Shown here piece by piece: positions 5,515 through 11,584 of a stretch of 14,484 nucleotides of DNA. The stretch lies in the NCBI GenBank assembly GCA_964476245.1, contig CAYYYW010000022.1, positions 1-14,484 of the forward strand. Reading direction: 5' to 3'. The notes under the pieces were generated by a model. That model was not told the origin of the DNA, made no database searches, and worked only from the letters and a program-made list of their open reading frames with translations. This DNA is from CAYYYW01 sp964476245. Its GTDB lineage: Bacteria > Patescibacteriota > Microgenomatia > UBA1406 > HO2-37-13b. How positions within the stretch are numbered: position 1 is the stretch's first letter; every line of letters begins with the position of its first letter. Both the position numbers and the translations under genes were made by a program.

Positions 5515-7265
5515 ATCTGGGTGATTGTTTTGTTTTCTTCTTCCGAAGCGATTATTTTTATAGCTACGTGAGATTGTCCGGCAAAAAAAAGCCCTTCCCC
5601 AACTCCGCCGGAGAGAAGAAAGTGTTTTTCACCGCCGGTAAGATTAAACACCTCGGCTACTTTGTCTACAGCGGCGGTTGATTGTTTTAAAAGGACCTGG
5701 AGACTTGAGTTGGTTATGATTGCTTTTCCTTCGTCGGTGACCAAAAAATCTTCCACGTCTTGAGTGATGGTGGTGAGGCCCAGGAGGTATTTTCTGGCTC
5801 TTTTGGCAAGGCTATGAAGGTGGCGGGCAGAATCCTTATGTTTTATAAGATACCAAGCCTCATCAACAATCAGAACTCTTTTTTTTCGATCTTTTCTTAT
5901 TCTGTTCCAAACATAATCAAGAATGATGTACATGGCGATCGGACGAAGCTCTTCTTCCAGGTCTCGCACTCCAAACACGGTAAAACTGTTTTTTATATCA
6001 AAACTTGACTGCTGATTAAATACGCCGCTGGCAGATCCTTTTATAAATTTTTCTAATCTATTGGCAAGCTCTGCCGCCTCAGGGCTTTCCATTCCTAAAA
6101 GAATTTTGTACAAATCTTCAAGAAGAGGGGGTTCGTTTTTGTGGGTTTCTGCGTCTTCGGTGATTCCTCTTTGTTTGTAGGTTAAAACCAAGGACCTGTC
6201 TAAAATTGCGTCCTGAGACGGGGTAATTTCACCCATAATAATTTTCATCAGGGAGTGCAGCCCCAAAATCTTATTGGCTAGTTCGTCGGGCTCCGGGCTT
6301 TCGCGGTGTAAATCAAAAGGATTAATTTTATATGGCGAAGAAATAGAAAAAGAGACAAACTCACCCCCAACCACCTCGGCAATCTTTTTATATTCATTTT
6401 CCGGGTCAATAATAAGAACATCAACTCCCATCATTAACAGCCTTAGGGCCTCAAGCTTTACTAAAAAGCTTTTTCCACCGCCAGACTTACCCAAAATAAC
6501 AGAGTTGGCATTTTCTAAAGTAAAGCGATCAAAAATAACCAAACTACCGTCATGCTGATTAACGCCGTAAAGGACTCCTTCGTTGGCGGTGAGAGAGGCG
6601 GTGGAAAAGGGAAAGGTGGTGGCGAGTGAGGTGGTGTCCATGTTTCGCCAAATTGTCAACCGATCGTAAAACATAGGAAGAGTTGATTTAAAGCCCTCTT
6701 CCATCTCAAGGGTTGCCTGTTTGGCAATAATCAAAAGAGAAGATAGCGAAGAGTCAATCTCTTTTGTAATTTGATTAAGTTCGTCCAGGCTGTCGGCGGG
6801 GATGGTTACGTAGAGTCCAAATTGAAAAAACCTTTCCGAACCCCTAGCCAATTCTGTTTGTAAAACCAAAGCGTCATCCAAGGCTACCTGAACAGAAGGA
6901 TCAACCACTTTTCCGGCCTTTATGTCTCCCTCAAGAGTTGCTTCCATTTCGGCAATTTTTCTTTTAAGATCTTTTAAAATGTCTTTTGACTCGGTAGGAT
7001 AAATAAACATGGAAATATAAAGTGGGTGATCAAAAGTAATTAGGGGATAAAGCCAATTTGAAGAGACAAAACGAGGGTAACCAACAACAAAAAGAGTGCG
7101 GTAATATTTCTCATCAATTTTTATACTATTAAAATCAACTTCAACATAAGAAGGAGAAATGACATCCTTTACGGACACCATTCCTCGAGCTAAGGTTTGA
7201 CCAGCGCTGGTTTTTTTTATTTCTGGCTGTTTGTTTTTTGTTTGTTTTTTTCCGCCAAAGAACAT
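5511..7265 (-). CDS. virB4: VirB4/TraC-family type IV secretion ATPase
   Basis: The 584-residue product is a conjugation-type VirB4 ATPase. The N-terminal half (about 30-230) has the VirB4-like lead region (VSVKDVISPSYVEVD, FDHPLYISMFIYP). The ATPase domain contains Walker A GKSGGGKS (259-266), DVLIIDPENEY (282-292), Walker B RVLIVDEAW (463-471) and a TTITQDVEDF motif (498-507), in the usual order. VirB4 proteins are hexameric ATPases at the inner face of the membrane that power assembly and substrate transfer in type IV secretion systems. A lysine-rich N-terminus (KKQTKNKQPEIKK) precedes the domain and no membrane segment is seen. The gene starts 3 bases after the TraC-like gene, so they are co-translated with PrgI. 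No relaxase, VirD4 or pilin gene lies in the window. Confidence 0.92.
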   Translation of the reverse strand: MFFGGKKQTKNKQPEIKKTSAGQTLARGMVSVKDVISPSYVEVDFNSIKIDEKYYRTLFVVGYPRFVSSNWLYPLITFDHPLYISMFIYPTESKDILKDLKRKIAEMEATLEGDIKAGKVVDPSVQVALDDALVLQTELARGSERFFQFGLYVTIPADSLDELNQITKEIDSSLSSLLIIAKQATLEMEEGFKSTLPMFYDRLTIWRNMDTTSLATTFPFSTASLTANEGVLYGVNQHDGSLVIFDRFTLENANSVILGKSGGGKSFLVKLEALRLLMMGVDVLIIDPENEYKKIAEVVGGEFVSFSISSPYKINPFDLHRESPEPDELANKILGLHSLMKIIMGEITPSQDAILDRSLVLTYKQRGITEDAETHKNEPPLLEDLYKILLGMESPEAAELANRLEKFIKGSASGVFNQQSSFDIKNSFTVFGVRDLEEELRPIAMYIILDYVWNRIRKDRKKRVLIVDEAWYLIKHKDSARHLHSLAKRARKYLLGLTTITQDVEDFLVTDEGKAIITNSSLQVLLKQSTAAVDKVAEVFNLTGGEKHFLLSGGVGEGLFFAGQSHVAIKIIASEEENKTITQI

Positions 7266-7268
7266 AGT

Positions 7269-7922
7269 TTACGACATTAAGACAAGGTCGGTGTAACTAG
7301 TAATAGGAGCCAATTTTTTTCCGGAAGGAGAAGGATTATATAGGTTGTAAAAAAGTTCAACAATTTCTTGTTCAAACAAGACTCTTCCTCCTAGTCCGGC
7401 TCGGTTTAAAAGCCTGAGAAGATGATCTCTTTTGGGGTAAAGAGATGTTTTGGCTCGGGCCAAAACATATTCTTTGTTTAAGGAGCTTTTAGATGCTCCA
7501 CTCACTCCCATTTCCAACGGGGAGAAAGGAACAACAAAATAAAACTTTTTTTCTAAAATAGTATTTTTTTTAACGATGTTTTTAATAAAATCTTTGTACT
7601 GTAGTAGTCTGTCCTTAACTATCGGGTTTGTTTGTTCTTTAATCTTTATATCAAGATAATCAAAATAGGAGGAAACATCCATTCTTTTAGAGAGAATTAG
7701 AATTTGGATAGGAAAGGAAAGAGAGTTTAATAGAGAAGCATACGAATAAATCATTGAATTCTGTTCTTCTTGGGAGAGGAGGCCGAAGTTGGTGGTTCCC
7801 GAACTAAGAATTGCACAACAGGAATAGTCTTTTAACATAACAACGTCATCTTTGACTGCTTCTATTTCAATAAATTCTTGAGTTGATGTTTTTATTGGTG
7901 AGGTTGGTTTTTTTGAACTCAT
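7269..7922 (-). CDS. TraC-like conjugal transfer protein (VirB4 N-terminal-like, no ATPase domain)
   Basis: The 217-residue product resembles the N-terminal, non-catalytic part of TraC/VirB4 proteins: VVMLKDYSCCAILSSGTTNF, then FPIQILILSKRMDVSSYFDYL, then RLLNRAGLGGRVL and ELFYNLYNPSP near the end. No Walker motif or membrane segment is present. Its ATG overlaps the TGA of the PrgI-like gene by 4 bases (7919-7922), and the VirB4 gene begins 3 bases downstream, so the three form one translationally coupled operon. It probably partners VirB4 at the membrane, binding PrgI on one side and the ATPase on the other. That role is inferred from order and similarity. Confidence 0.7.
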   Translation of the reverse strand: MSSKKPTSPIKTSTQEFIEIEAVKDDVVMLKDYSCCAILSSGTTNFGLLSQEEQNSMIYSYASLLNSLSFPIQILILSKRMDVSSYFDYLDIKIKEQTNPIVKDRLLQYKDFIKNIVKKNTILEKKFYFVVPFSPLEMGVSGASKSSLNKEYVLARAKTSLYPKRDHLLRLLNRAGLGGRVLFEQEIVELFYNLYNPSPSGKKLAPITSYTDLVLMS

Positions 7923-8746
7923 AAGGTTTCTTTTGAAATAAAATTAAACGGTCCGCCGCCCTCTTTAGTTACGGCAACTTTCATTGTATCAAAATAATAT
8001 TTTCCTCCCAAGTCTTTAATTTCAAATAAATAATCATCGGGAGGAAGAGGGTGAAAGCTGGCAAACATGCCGTGGCTGTTAGTTTTTAATATTCTTGCGT
8101 TTTGGCCGGACTTGTTTTTTATATATATTAATGAATTGGGTAAGGGAAAATCTTTATTGTTTTTAACCACGCCAAAAAGAAAGGGTTTTTTTGGCGATGC
8201 TGAGGTTGTGGTTTTTGGGGGCTGGGCGGCCGAGCCTACTTGTTGAGGAGGGGGTGGATCAGCCTCGGGAGGTGTTTGGGGTGGGATGGCTGCGCCAGAA
8301 CGAATCAGTTGGTGAAGTTGATTTTTACGAATGCTTTCTTTCGGGGGCGGGCTTTTTTTTGAGAGGTAATTGGAAAGTTTTTGTTTGGCCTCAAGGTGGG
8401 TTTGAACAACTTGCGGAGTTGAATAAATAAAAATATCCTTTAAGAAAGCCGGGGGCTGGTTTTTTTTAAAATAATAATATTGAGACGAGGAGAAAAGTTT
8501 CTTGACAAAATTCTTTATCCAAACGTCAAGGGGGCGTTCGTTATAAGGAACAAAAGCAAAGGCAATTCCCAAAATAACAGGGACAAGAGCAAAAAGAATA
8601 TTTAATAAAGGAATAGGAAAAAGATAAAAAACAACAACTCCTAAAGGAAAAAAAACCGCCAAATAAATAAACTGTCGCAACGTTAAAAAACCAATTAATT
8701 TAAACTCAAAAGTTGTGATTTGTCTTGGAATGGGATGAGGTTCCAT
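7919..8746 (-). CDS. PrgI-family membrane protein with C-terminal carboxypeptidase-regulatory-like domain
   Basis: The 275-residue protein opens MEPHPIPRQITTFEFKLIGF, typical of the PrgI family of conjugation-associated membrane proteins. Two membrane helices are evident at about residues 24-43 and 47-67, followed by YNERPLDVWIKNFVKKLF, also typical. A proline-rich linker (about 152-188, PPQTPPEADPPPPQQ) leads to a beta-rich domain (about 189-260) with the pattern LFGVVKNN...PLPNSLIYIKN...LKTNSHGMFASF...PPDDYLFEIKD, which looks like a carboxypeptidase regulatory-like/Ig-like fold. PrgI proteins precede VirB4 in many Gram-positive conjugation clusters and are thought to form the membrane base. 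The extra domain could bind envelope partners; this is inference. It heads the minus-strand operon. Confidence 0.85.
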   Translation of the reverse strand: MEPHPIPRQITTFEFKLIGFLTLRQFIYLAVFFPLGVVVFYLFPIPLLNILFALVPVILGIAFAFVPYNERPLDVWIKNFVKKLFSSSQYYYFKKNQPPAFLKDIFIYSTPQVVQTHLEAKQKLSNYLSKKSPPPKESIRKNQLHQLIRSGAAIPPQTPPEADPPPPQQVGSAAQPPKTTTSASPKKPFLFGVVKNNKDFPLPNSLIYIKNKSGQNARILKTNSHGMFASFHPLPPDDYLFEIKDLGGKYYFDTMKVAVTKEGGGPFNFISKETL

Positions 8747-8753
8747 GTAAATA

Positions 8754-8764
8754 AGTATAGTATA
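8754..8764 (-). promoter_or_regulatory. Tandem -10-like hexamers for the PrgI-TraC-VirB4 operon
   Basis: TATACT occurs twice on the minus strand (8764-8759 and 8759-8754). The nearer copy ends 7 bases before the PrgI ATG (8746), which would make the transcript almost leaderless. No good -35 was found at 16-18 bases. Confidence 0.4.
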
Positions 8765-8780
8765 AAACGAGAGCGCTTGA

Positions 8781-8786
8781 TATAAT
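8781..8786 (+). promoter_or_regulatory. Consensus -10 element directly before the PIN protein gene
   Basis: A perfect TATAAT lies 6 bases before the ATG at 8793. The predicted transcription start coincides with the start codon, so the message would be leaderless. No clear -35 is visible. It is back to back with the PrgI promoter. Confidence 0.5.
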
Positions 8787-8792
8787 TAAAAA

Positions 8793-9422
8793 ATGGAAAA
8801 ATTTGTAATTGACGTTAACTTTTTTGTTAATCTTGAAATAAAATCGGGATTTGGTAACGCCTCAAAAGACGTGATTGTCGGTTTTACCAGTCTGGCCAAA
8901 AAGCTAAAAAAGGAAAACAGAGCTGAGTTTTTTATGCCGCCGCGGATTGTTGACGAGTTGGTTGGTTTTTTTAACCAGGAAAACTTTATAAAAGATTTTT
9001 TTAGCGTTATTACAATTAAATCACCTGATTTATCCAAGGTTCAATTTTCTGCCGGGGTTTTTTATCAACTTGTTAATGAAATGCGCGAACGCTCGTATCG
9101 CGGATTAAAAGTTGCGGAGGAATCAGTGATAAAGGGAGGAAAAGAAATGATTGGGGGAAAAGAGTTAAACAAAATAGAGTTTGAAAAGAAAATAGGCGGC
9201 ACGATTAAAACTCTAAGAGAGCGCCATCGACAGGCCACCCGGTTTAATTTTCTTGACAGTGTGGCGGATTTAGACCTGATTGTTTTAACAAAAGAGATAG
9301 ATGGTTTTTTAGTTTCTTCGGACGGAGGATTGATTCGTTGGGGTCGGGTTTTTGGAATTAAAGAGGTGACTCCATCGCTTTTTCGAGAGAGACTTTTTTC
9401 TCTTCTAACGGTGAAGGGGTAG
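8793..9422 (+). CDS. RNA ligase partner protein, PIN-domain (MJ_0950 / TIGR03875-like)
   Basis: The 209-residue product matches the 'RNA ligase partner' family of PIN-domain proteins, known chiefly from archaea and some bacteria and usually encoded with an ATP-dependent RNA ligase. Features are KFVIDVNFFVNLEIKSGFG (3-21), MPPRIVDEL (48-56) and the C-terminal block TRFNFLDSVADLDLIVLTKE (149-168), followed by FLVSSDGGLIRWGRVFGI. PIN-type acidic residues are present as Asp7, Glu55, Asp155, Asp159 and Asp177, so metal-dependent RNase activity is possible, although the family's biochemical role is not settled. No RNA ligase gene is in the window. The last 65 bases overlap the converging membrane-protein gene. 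The start follows a TATAAT by 6 bases. Confidence 0.85.
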   Translation: MEKFVIDVNFFVNLEIKSGFGNASKDVIVGFTSLAKKLKKENRAEFFMPPRIVDELVGFFNQENFIKDFFSVITIKSPDLSKVQFSAGVFYQLVNEMRERSYRGLKVAEESVIKGGKEMIGGKELNKIEFEKKIGGTIKTLRERHRQATRFNFLDSVADLDLIVLTKEIDGFLVSSDGGLIRWGRVFGIKEVTPSLFRERLFSLLTVKG

Positions 9423-9930
9423 GGTCGGGCATTAGTTTGGTAAGCCACTCGGTGGCCCTATCAGTAAATGTTTTTTGCGGCTGTTCTTGATAGATTAAAT
9501 GTTCGGAAAGAATTTTAATCAAGTCGGAGAGATTTTCTTCTTCTTTTAAAACGAGATATAAATGATAATGAAAAGGACTAACGCTGACCATGACCAAGAC
9601 GTAGTAATCAAACTTTTTTATGAAATAAAAATGGGAGAGAAAATCCCAGCGAAAAGTATTTCCGGCGGTTTCAATGCCAAACTTGGTGATTTTGTTTTCC
9701 ACCTCAGGCGGCGGGGTGATGGTTAGAACGTAAAAAAGGAACATCACCGCCCAGATGGGAAGAACCAAAATCTTATCGCCAAAGAAAAAAACAATCAGAG
9801 AAAGAAGAAGAGAGACAGCAATATAAAATCTTAAAACACCTGCCGATCTTTTCTTATAAGCCCGCAAGGGTGCCTTCCAGGAATAAATTAATTGAGGGTT
9901 AGCAATTTTCTGATTATTTAACTGATCCAT
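9358..9930 (-). CDS. Hypothetical membrane protein, two N-terminal helices
   Basis: The 190-residue protein belongs to no family I can name. The N-terminal stretch YSWKAPLRAYKKRSAGVLRF is followed by two membrane helices at about residues 34-51 and 53-71 (LLLSLIVFFF, AVMFLFYVLT). A soluble domain (about 75-165) contains EVENKITKFGI, WDFLSHFYFIKKFDYYVLVM and LYLVLKEEENLSDLIKILSEHL, and looks like an alpha/beta domain facing the cytosol. A proline-rich, charged tail ends the protein and overlaps the 3' end of the PIN gene by 65 bases. A TTGACA (9967-9962) and CAAAAT (9944-9939), 17 bases apart, lie upstream on the minus strand, with the start 8 bases further on. Confidence 0.8.
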   Translation of the reverse strand: MDQLNNQKIANPQLIYSWKAPLRAYKKRSAGVLRFYIAVSLLLSLIVFFFGDKILVLPIWAVMFLFYVLTITPPPEVENKITKFGIETAGNTFRWDFLSHFYFIKKFDYYVLVMVSVSPFHYHLYLVLKEEENLSDLIKILSEHLIYQEQPQKTFTDRATEWLTKLMPDPTPSPLEEKKVSLEKAMESPL

Positions 9931-9934
9931 TTGA

Positions 9935-9967
9935 TATAATTTTGACTAATTTTAGAACAATTGTCAA
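9935..9967. promoter_or_regulatory. Back-to-back promoters for the membrane protein and DUF4340 genes
   Basis: On the plus strand TATAAT (9935-9940) precedes the ATG at 9969 by 28 bases. On the minus strand TTGACA (9967-9962) and CAAAAT (9944-9939) have a 17-base spacer and lead to the ATG at 9930. The -10 hexamers overlap by two bases. Confidence 0.4.
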
Positions 9968-9968
9968 C

Positions 9969-10874
9969 ATGAAAAAACCAACAAAGCGATTTTTTAAAGT
10001 TCTTTTTGTTTTTGTCTTGCTGATTGGGGTTTTTAGTTTTATTCAAAAACTTCCTGATTTATTTAAAAAAGACAAGAGAATTTTTGAAATATTGAATAAA
10101 GAGTCGGTTAAACAAGTTATGATCGTTGATGGTGAAGACAAAACCACCACGGACAAGAAAAACAAACAATGGTTAATAAATGATTTTCCTGCAGACAAAG
10201 AAAGAATAGAAAAAATTATTGAAACAATATTAGAACTAAAAAAAGAAGAGATGGTTTCGCGCAATAAAAATAAATACGCGGATTTTGAAGTAAATGGAAA
10301 ACAAAAGATTGAATTTAACAACCACGTTGTTTATATAGGAAAAATTTATTCTTATGGGAAAAGCTATTTTCGGGTTGACAACGATCCAAACGTTTACGTG
10401 GCCGACGAAGACTTGTCCGGCTTTTTTTATCCTAAAGACTTTCGCGATACAAGGGTGTATTTTATCAACGATGAAAACAAGGTTAATAGGATTGAAGAAC
10501 AGTGGGAAGAAAAGTTTTTAAAACTGACAAAGAAAGAGAGCAAGTGGTTTGTTGTTTCGGAGGGTAAGCCCTCCTCCGCTAAAGCTACGGAGGGTAAGAA
10601 AGACCGGGTTGATTTTTTTATCAACGACATTAAAACCCTAAAGGGCGACGATGCTTTTGATAAAAAAAGCGTTAATTTGTCAAATTACCAACCCGATCTG
10701 TCTATAACCGTTGATGAGGGGGGCAAAGAGAAAAAGGGAGTTTTTTATAAAATAGATAATGAAAAATATTATTTTTATCAAGAGGGTTCAAACTACGTTT
10801 ATCAAATCCCCGCCGCCTATGTGGCCTCGTTGAAAAAAGAGGAAAAAGACTTGGTTCAGCAGACACAGAACTAA
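9969..10874 (+). CDS. DUF4340-like membrane-anchored protein
   Basis: ATG 9969 is chosen over the in-frame TTG at 9942 because it begins MKKPTKRFFK immediately before a hydrophobic helix (about residues 10-25), a sensible N-terminal anchor. The 301-residue protein matches DUF4340: KKNKQWLINDFPADKERIEKI (63-83) with ELKKEEMVSRNKNKYADFEV (89-108), then VYIGKI (121-126), YFRVDNDPNVYVADEDLSGF (133-152), and a second similar repeat from about 190. Most of the protein should lie outside the membrane. Proteins of this type often occur with ABC-type gliding/export genes, but none is nearby and the role is unknown. Residues 201-210 (PSSAKATEGK) are encoded by a palindromic repeat inserted in frame. 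A large hairpin repeat follows the stop. Confidence 0.8.
   Translation: MKKPTKRFFKVLFVFVLLIGVFSFIQKLPDLFKKDKRIFEILNKESVKQVMIVDGEDKTTTDKKNKQWLINDFPADKERIEKIIETILELKKEEMVSRNKNKYADFEVNGKQKIEFNNHVVYIGKIYSYGKSYFRVDNDPNVYVADEDLSGFFYPKDFRDTRVYFINDENKVNRIEEQWEEKFLKLTKKESKWFVVSEGKPSSAKATEGKKDRVDFFINDIKTLKGDDAFDKKSVNLSNYQPDLSITVDEGGKEKKGVFYKIDNEKYYFYQEGSNYVYQIPAAYVASLKKEEKDLVQQTQN
10558..10598. repeat. Palindromic repeat inserted in frame in the DUF4340-like gene
   Basis: CGGAGGGTAAG occurs at 10558-10568 and again at 10588-10598, exactly 30 bases apart. Between them the stem CCTCCG (10573-10578) / CGGAGG (10588-10593) encloses a 9-base loop CTAAAGCTA. The insertion adds exactly ten codons (PSSAKATEGK), and deleting it restores a smooth reading WFVVSEGKKDRVDFF. 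Confidence 0.85.
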
Positions 10875-10894
10875 TCACGAATTTCGCAGTTTTC

Positions 10895-10973
10895 TGTCAT
10901 TCTGGAGCGAATGAAATGAGCGATAAAATCCTTTTGGGATCCTATCAGTCGTTTCGCTCCTTCCAGGATGACA
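10895..10973. repeat. Long imperfect hairpin repeat, TGTCATTCTGG type
   Basis: TGTCATTCTGGAGCGA (10895-10910) is mirrored by TCGCTCCTTCCAGGATGACA (10954-10973) with a bulge. The interior carries GATAAAATCC and GGATCCTATC, extending the fold. It starts 21 bases after the stop of the DUF4340-like gene and may end its transcript, although there is no T-run directly after it. Confidence 0.7.
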
Positions 10974-11017
10974 AAAATGTTTTTAATTAATCAAAGTGCG
11001 AAACTCGTGAAGATTTT

Positions 11018-11293
11018 TTATTTCCCTTTTTTAATAACAAATCTTCTCCGAAAAAAGTCGAACTTATTTCTAAATCCCAAAAGTATTTTTTTGGCGCGTG
11101 ATTTTTGCTCACCTTCGGAGAGAAATTTAGGCTCCACTTTTTATCGGTTGAGTTTGTTTTGTAAGTTTTAGGTTTCCCGTTAAAACTGACTCAACTACTT
11201 TTTCTAAATTTACCCCTCCAGGGTTCCTCCTCTTGTGCCTTCTTGAACGCCTAATTCTCTTGCAATTGCTTCACTTCTTGCCAATTTCGCCAT
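11018..11293 (-). pseudogene. Fragmented small hypothetical gene
   Basis: Three short gene-like readings follow one another in different minus-strand frames. They are MAKLARSEAIARELGVQEGTR from ATG 11293, NPGGVNLEKVVESVLTGNLK and its continuation to TQPIKSGA (11225-11127), and VEPKFLSEGEQKSRAKKILL continuing to FVIKKGK from GTG 11137 to TAA 11018. The second junction needs removal of one A from the A-run at about 11140 to fuse. Composition fits a small basic protein of about 90 residues. I recognise no family; the last piece could also be a 39-residue gene by itself. Low confidence that all parts belonged to one gene. Confidence 0.3.
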
Positions 11294-11391
11294 GTCATGG
11301 CGAGTCCTTCGATTGCGTTCAGGACAAGCCTGACGAACCATGACAAAAACTATTACAACAGTGTCATCCTTCGTCAGGCTCGGAATGACAC
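11293..11391. repeat. Pair of TGTCAT/ATGACA hairpin repeats
   Basis: First element: TGTCATGG (11293-11300) mirrored by CCATGACA (11338-11345), with CGTTCAGGACAAGCCTGACG inside. Second element: GTGTCAT (11361-11367) mirrored by ATGACAC (11385-11391), containing TTCGTCAGGCT, related to the CAAGCCTGACGAA of the first. The outer ends resemble the repeats at 131, 10895 and 14402. Confidence 0.7.
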
Positions 11392-11548
11392 TTGAGACAA
11401 TTTGATACACTTTTGTCAAAGACCGTGAACTCTTACCAGTTTTTGTCTAATGAGTAAACCTACAGTTTAGGTGTTGTTTTCTAATGTGCAACTCTCCATT
11501 TCGTTTCGGGAGCGCAATTATTCTGTATTAATTAATAATAAATTGGGT

Positions 11549-11576
11549 TTGACAAGTATCCTAATTTAGGTATAAT
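11549..11576 (+). promoter_or_regulatory. Strong promoter of the AAA ATPase gene
   Basis: TTGACA (11549-11554) and TATAAT (11571-11576) are both perfect consensus with a 16-base spacer. The ATG (11585) is only 8 bases after the -10, so the transcript should be leaderless or nearly so. Confidence 0.75.
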
Positions 11577-11584
11577 AAGACCAG

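Larger units (their letters stand above)
10974..11584. other. Gene-poor stretch with a broken small gene, hairpin repeats and one promoter
   Basis: No intact gene of normal length was found. It contains the fragmentary minus-strand reading frames (11018-11293), two hairpin repeats (11293-11391) and the promoter of the AAA ATPase gene (11549-11576). The span 11400-11545 shows nothing recognisable. Confidence 0.5.

Noticed and set aside
8191..8430. Plus-strand frame opposite the PrgI-like gene
   Set aside because: It mirrors the proline-rich linker (CC-rich codons read as GG) of a convincing minus-strand gene.
9942..9968. TTG start extending the DUF4340-like protein by nine residues
   Set aside because: ATG 9969 gives a cleaner lysine-rich start before the membrane helix, and the TTG lies directly after the -10 element with no other support.
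10968..11171. Plus-strand 67-residue frame
   Set aside because: It begins inside a hairpin repeat and its product is Phe/Leu-rich; the opposite strand reads more like protein.
11210..11419. Minus-strand 69-residue frame as an intact gene
   Set aside because: Its first two thirds are translated hairpin repeat (for example RQACPERNRRTRHD); only the end from ATG 11293 was retained as part of a possible broken gene.
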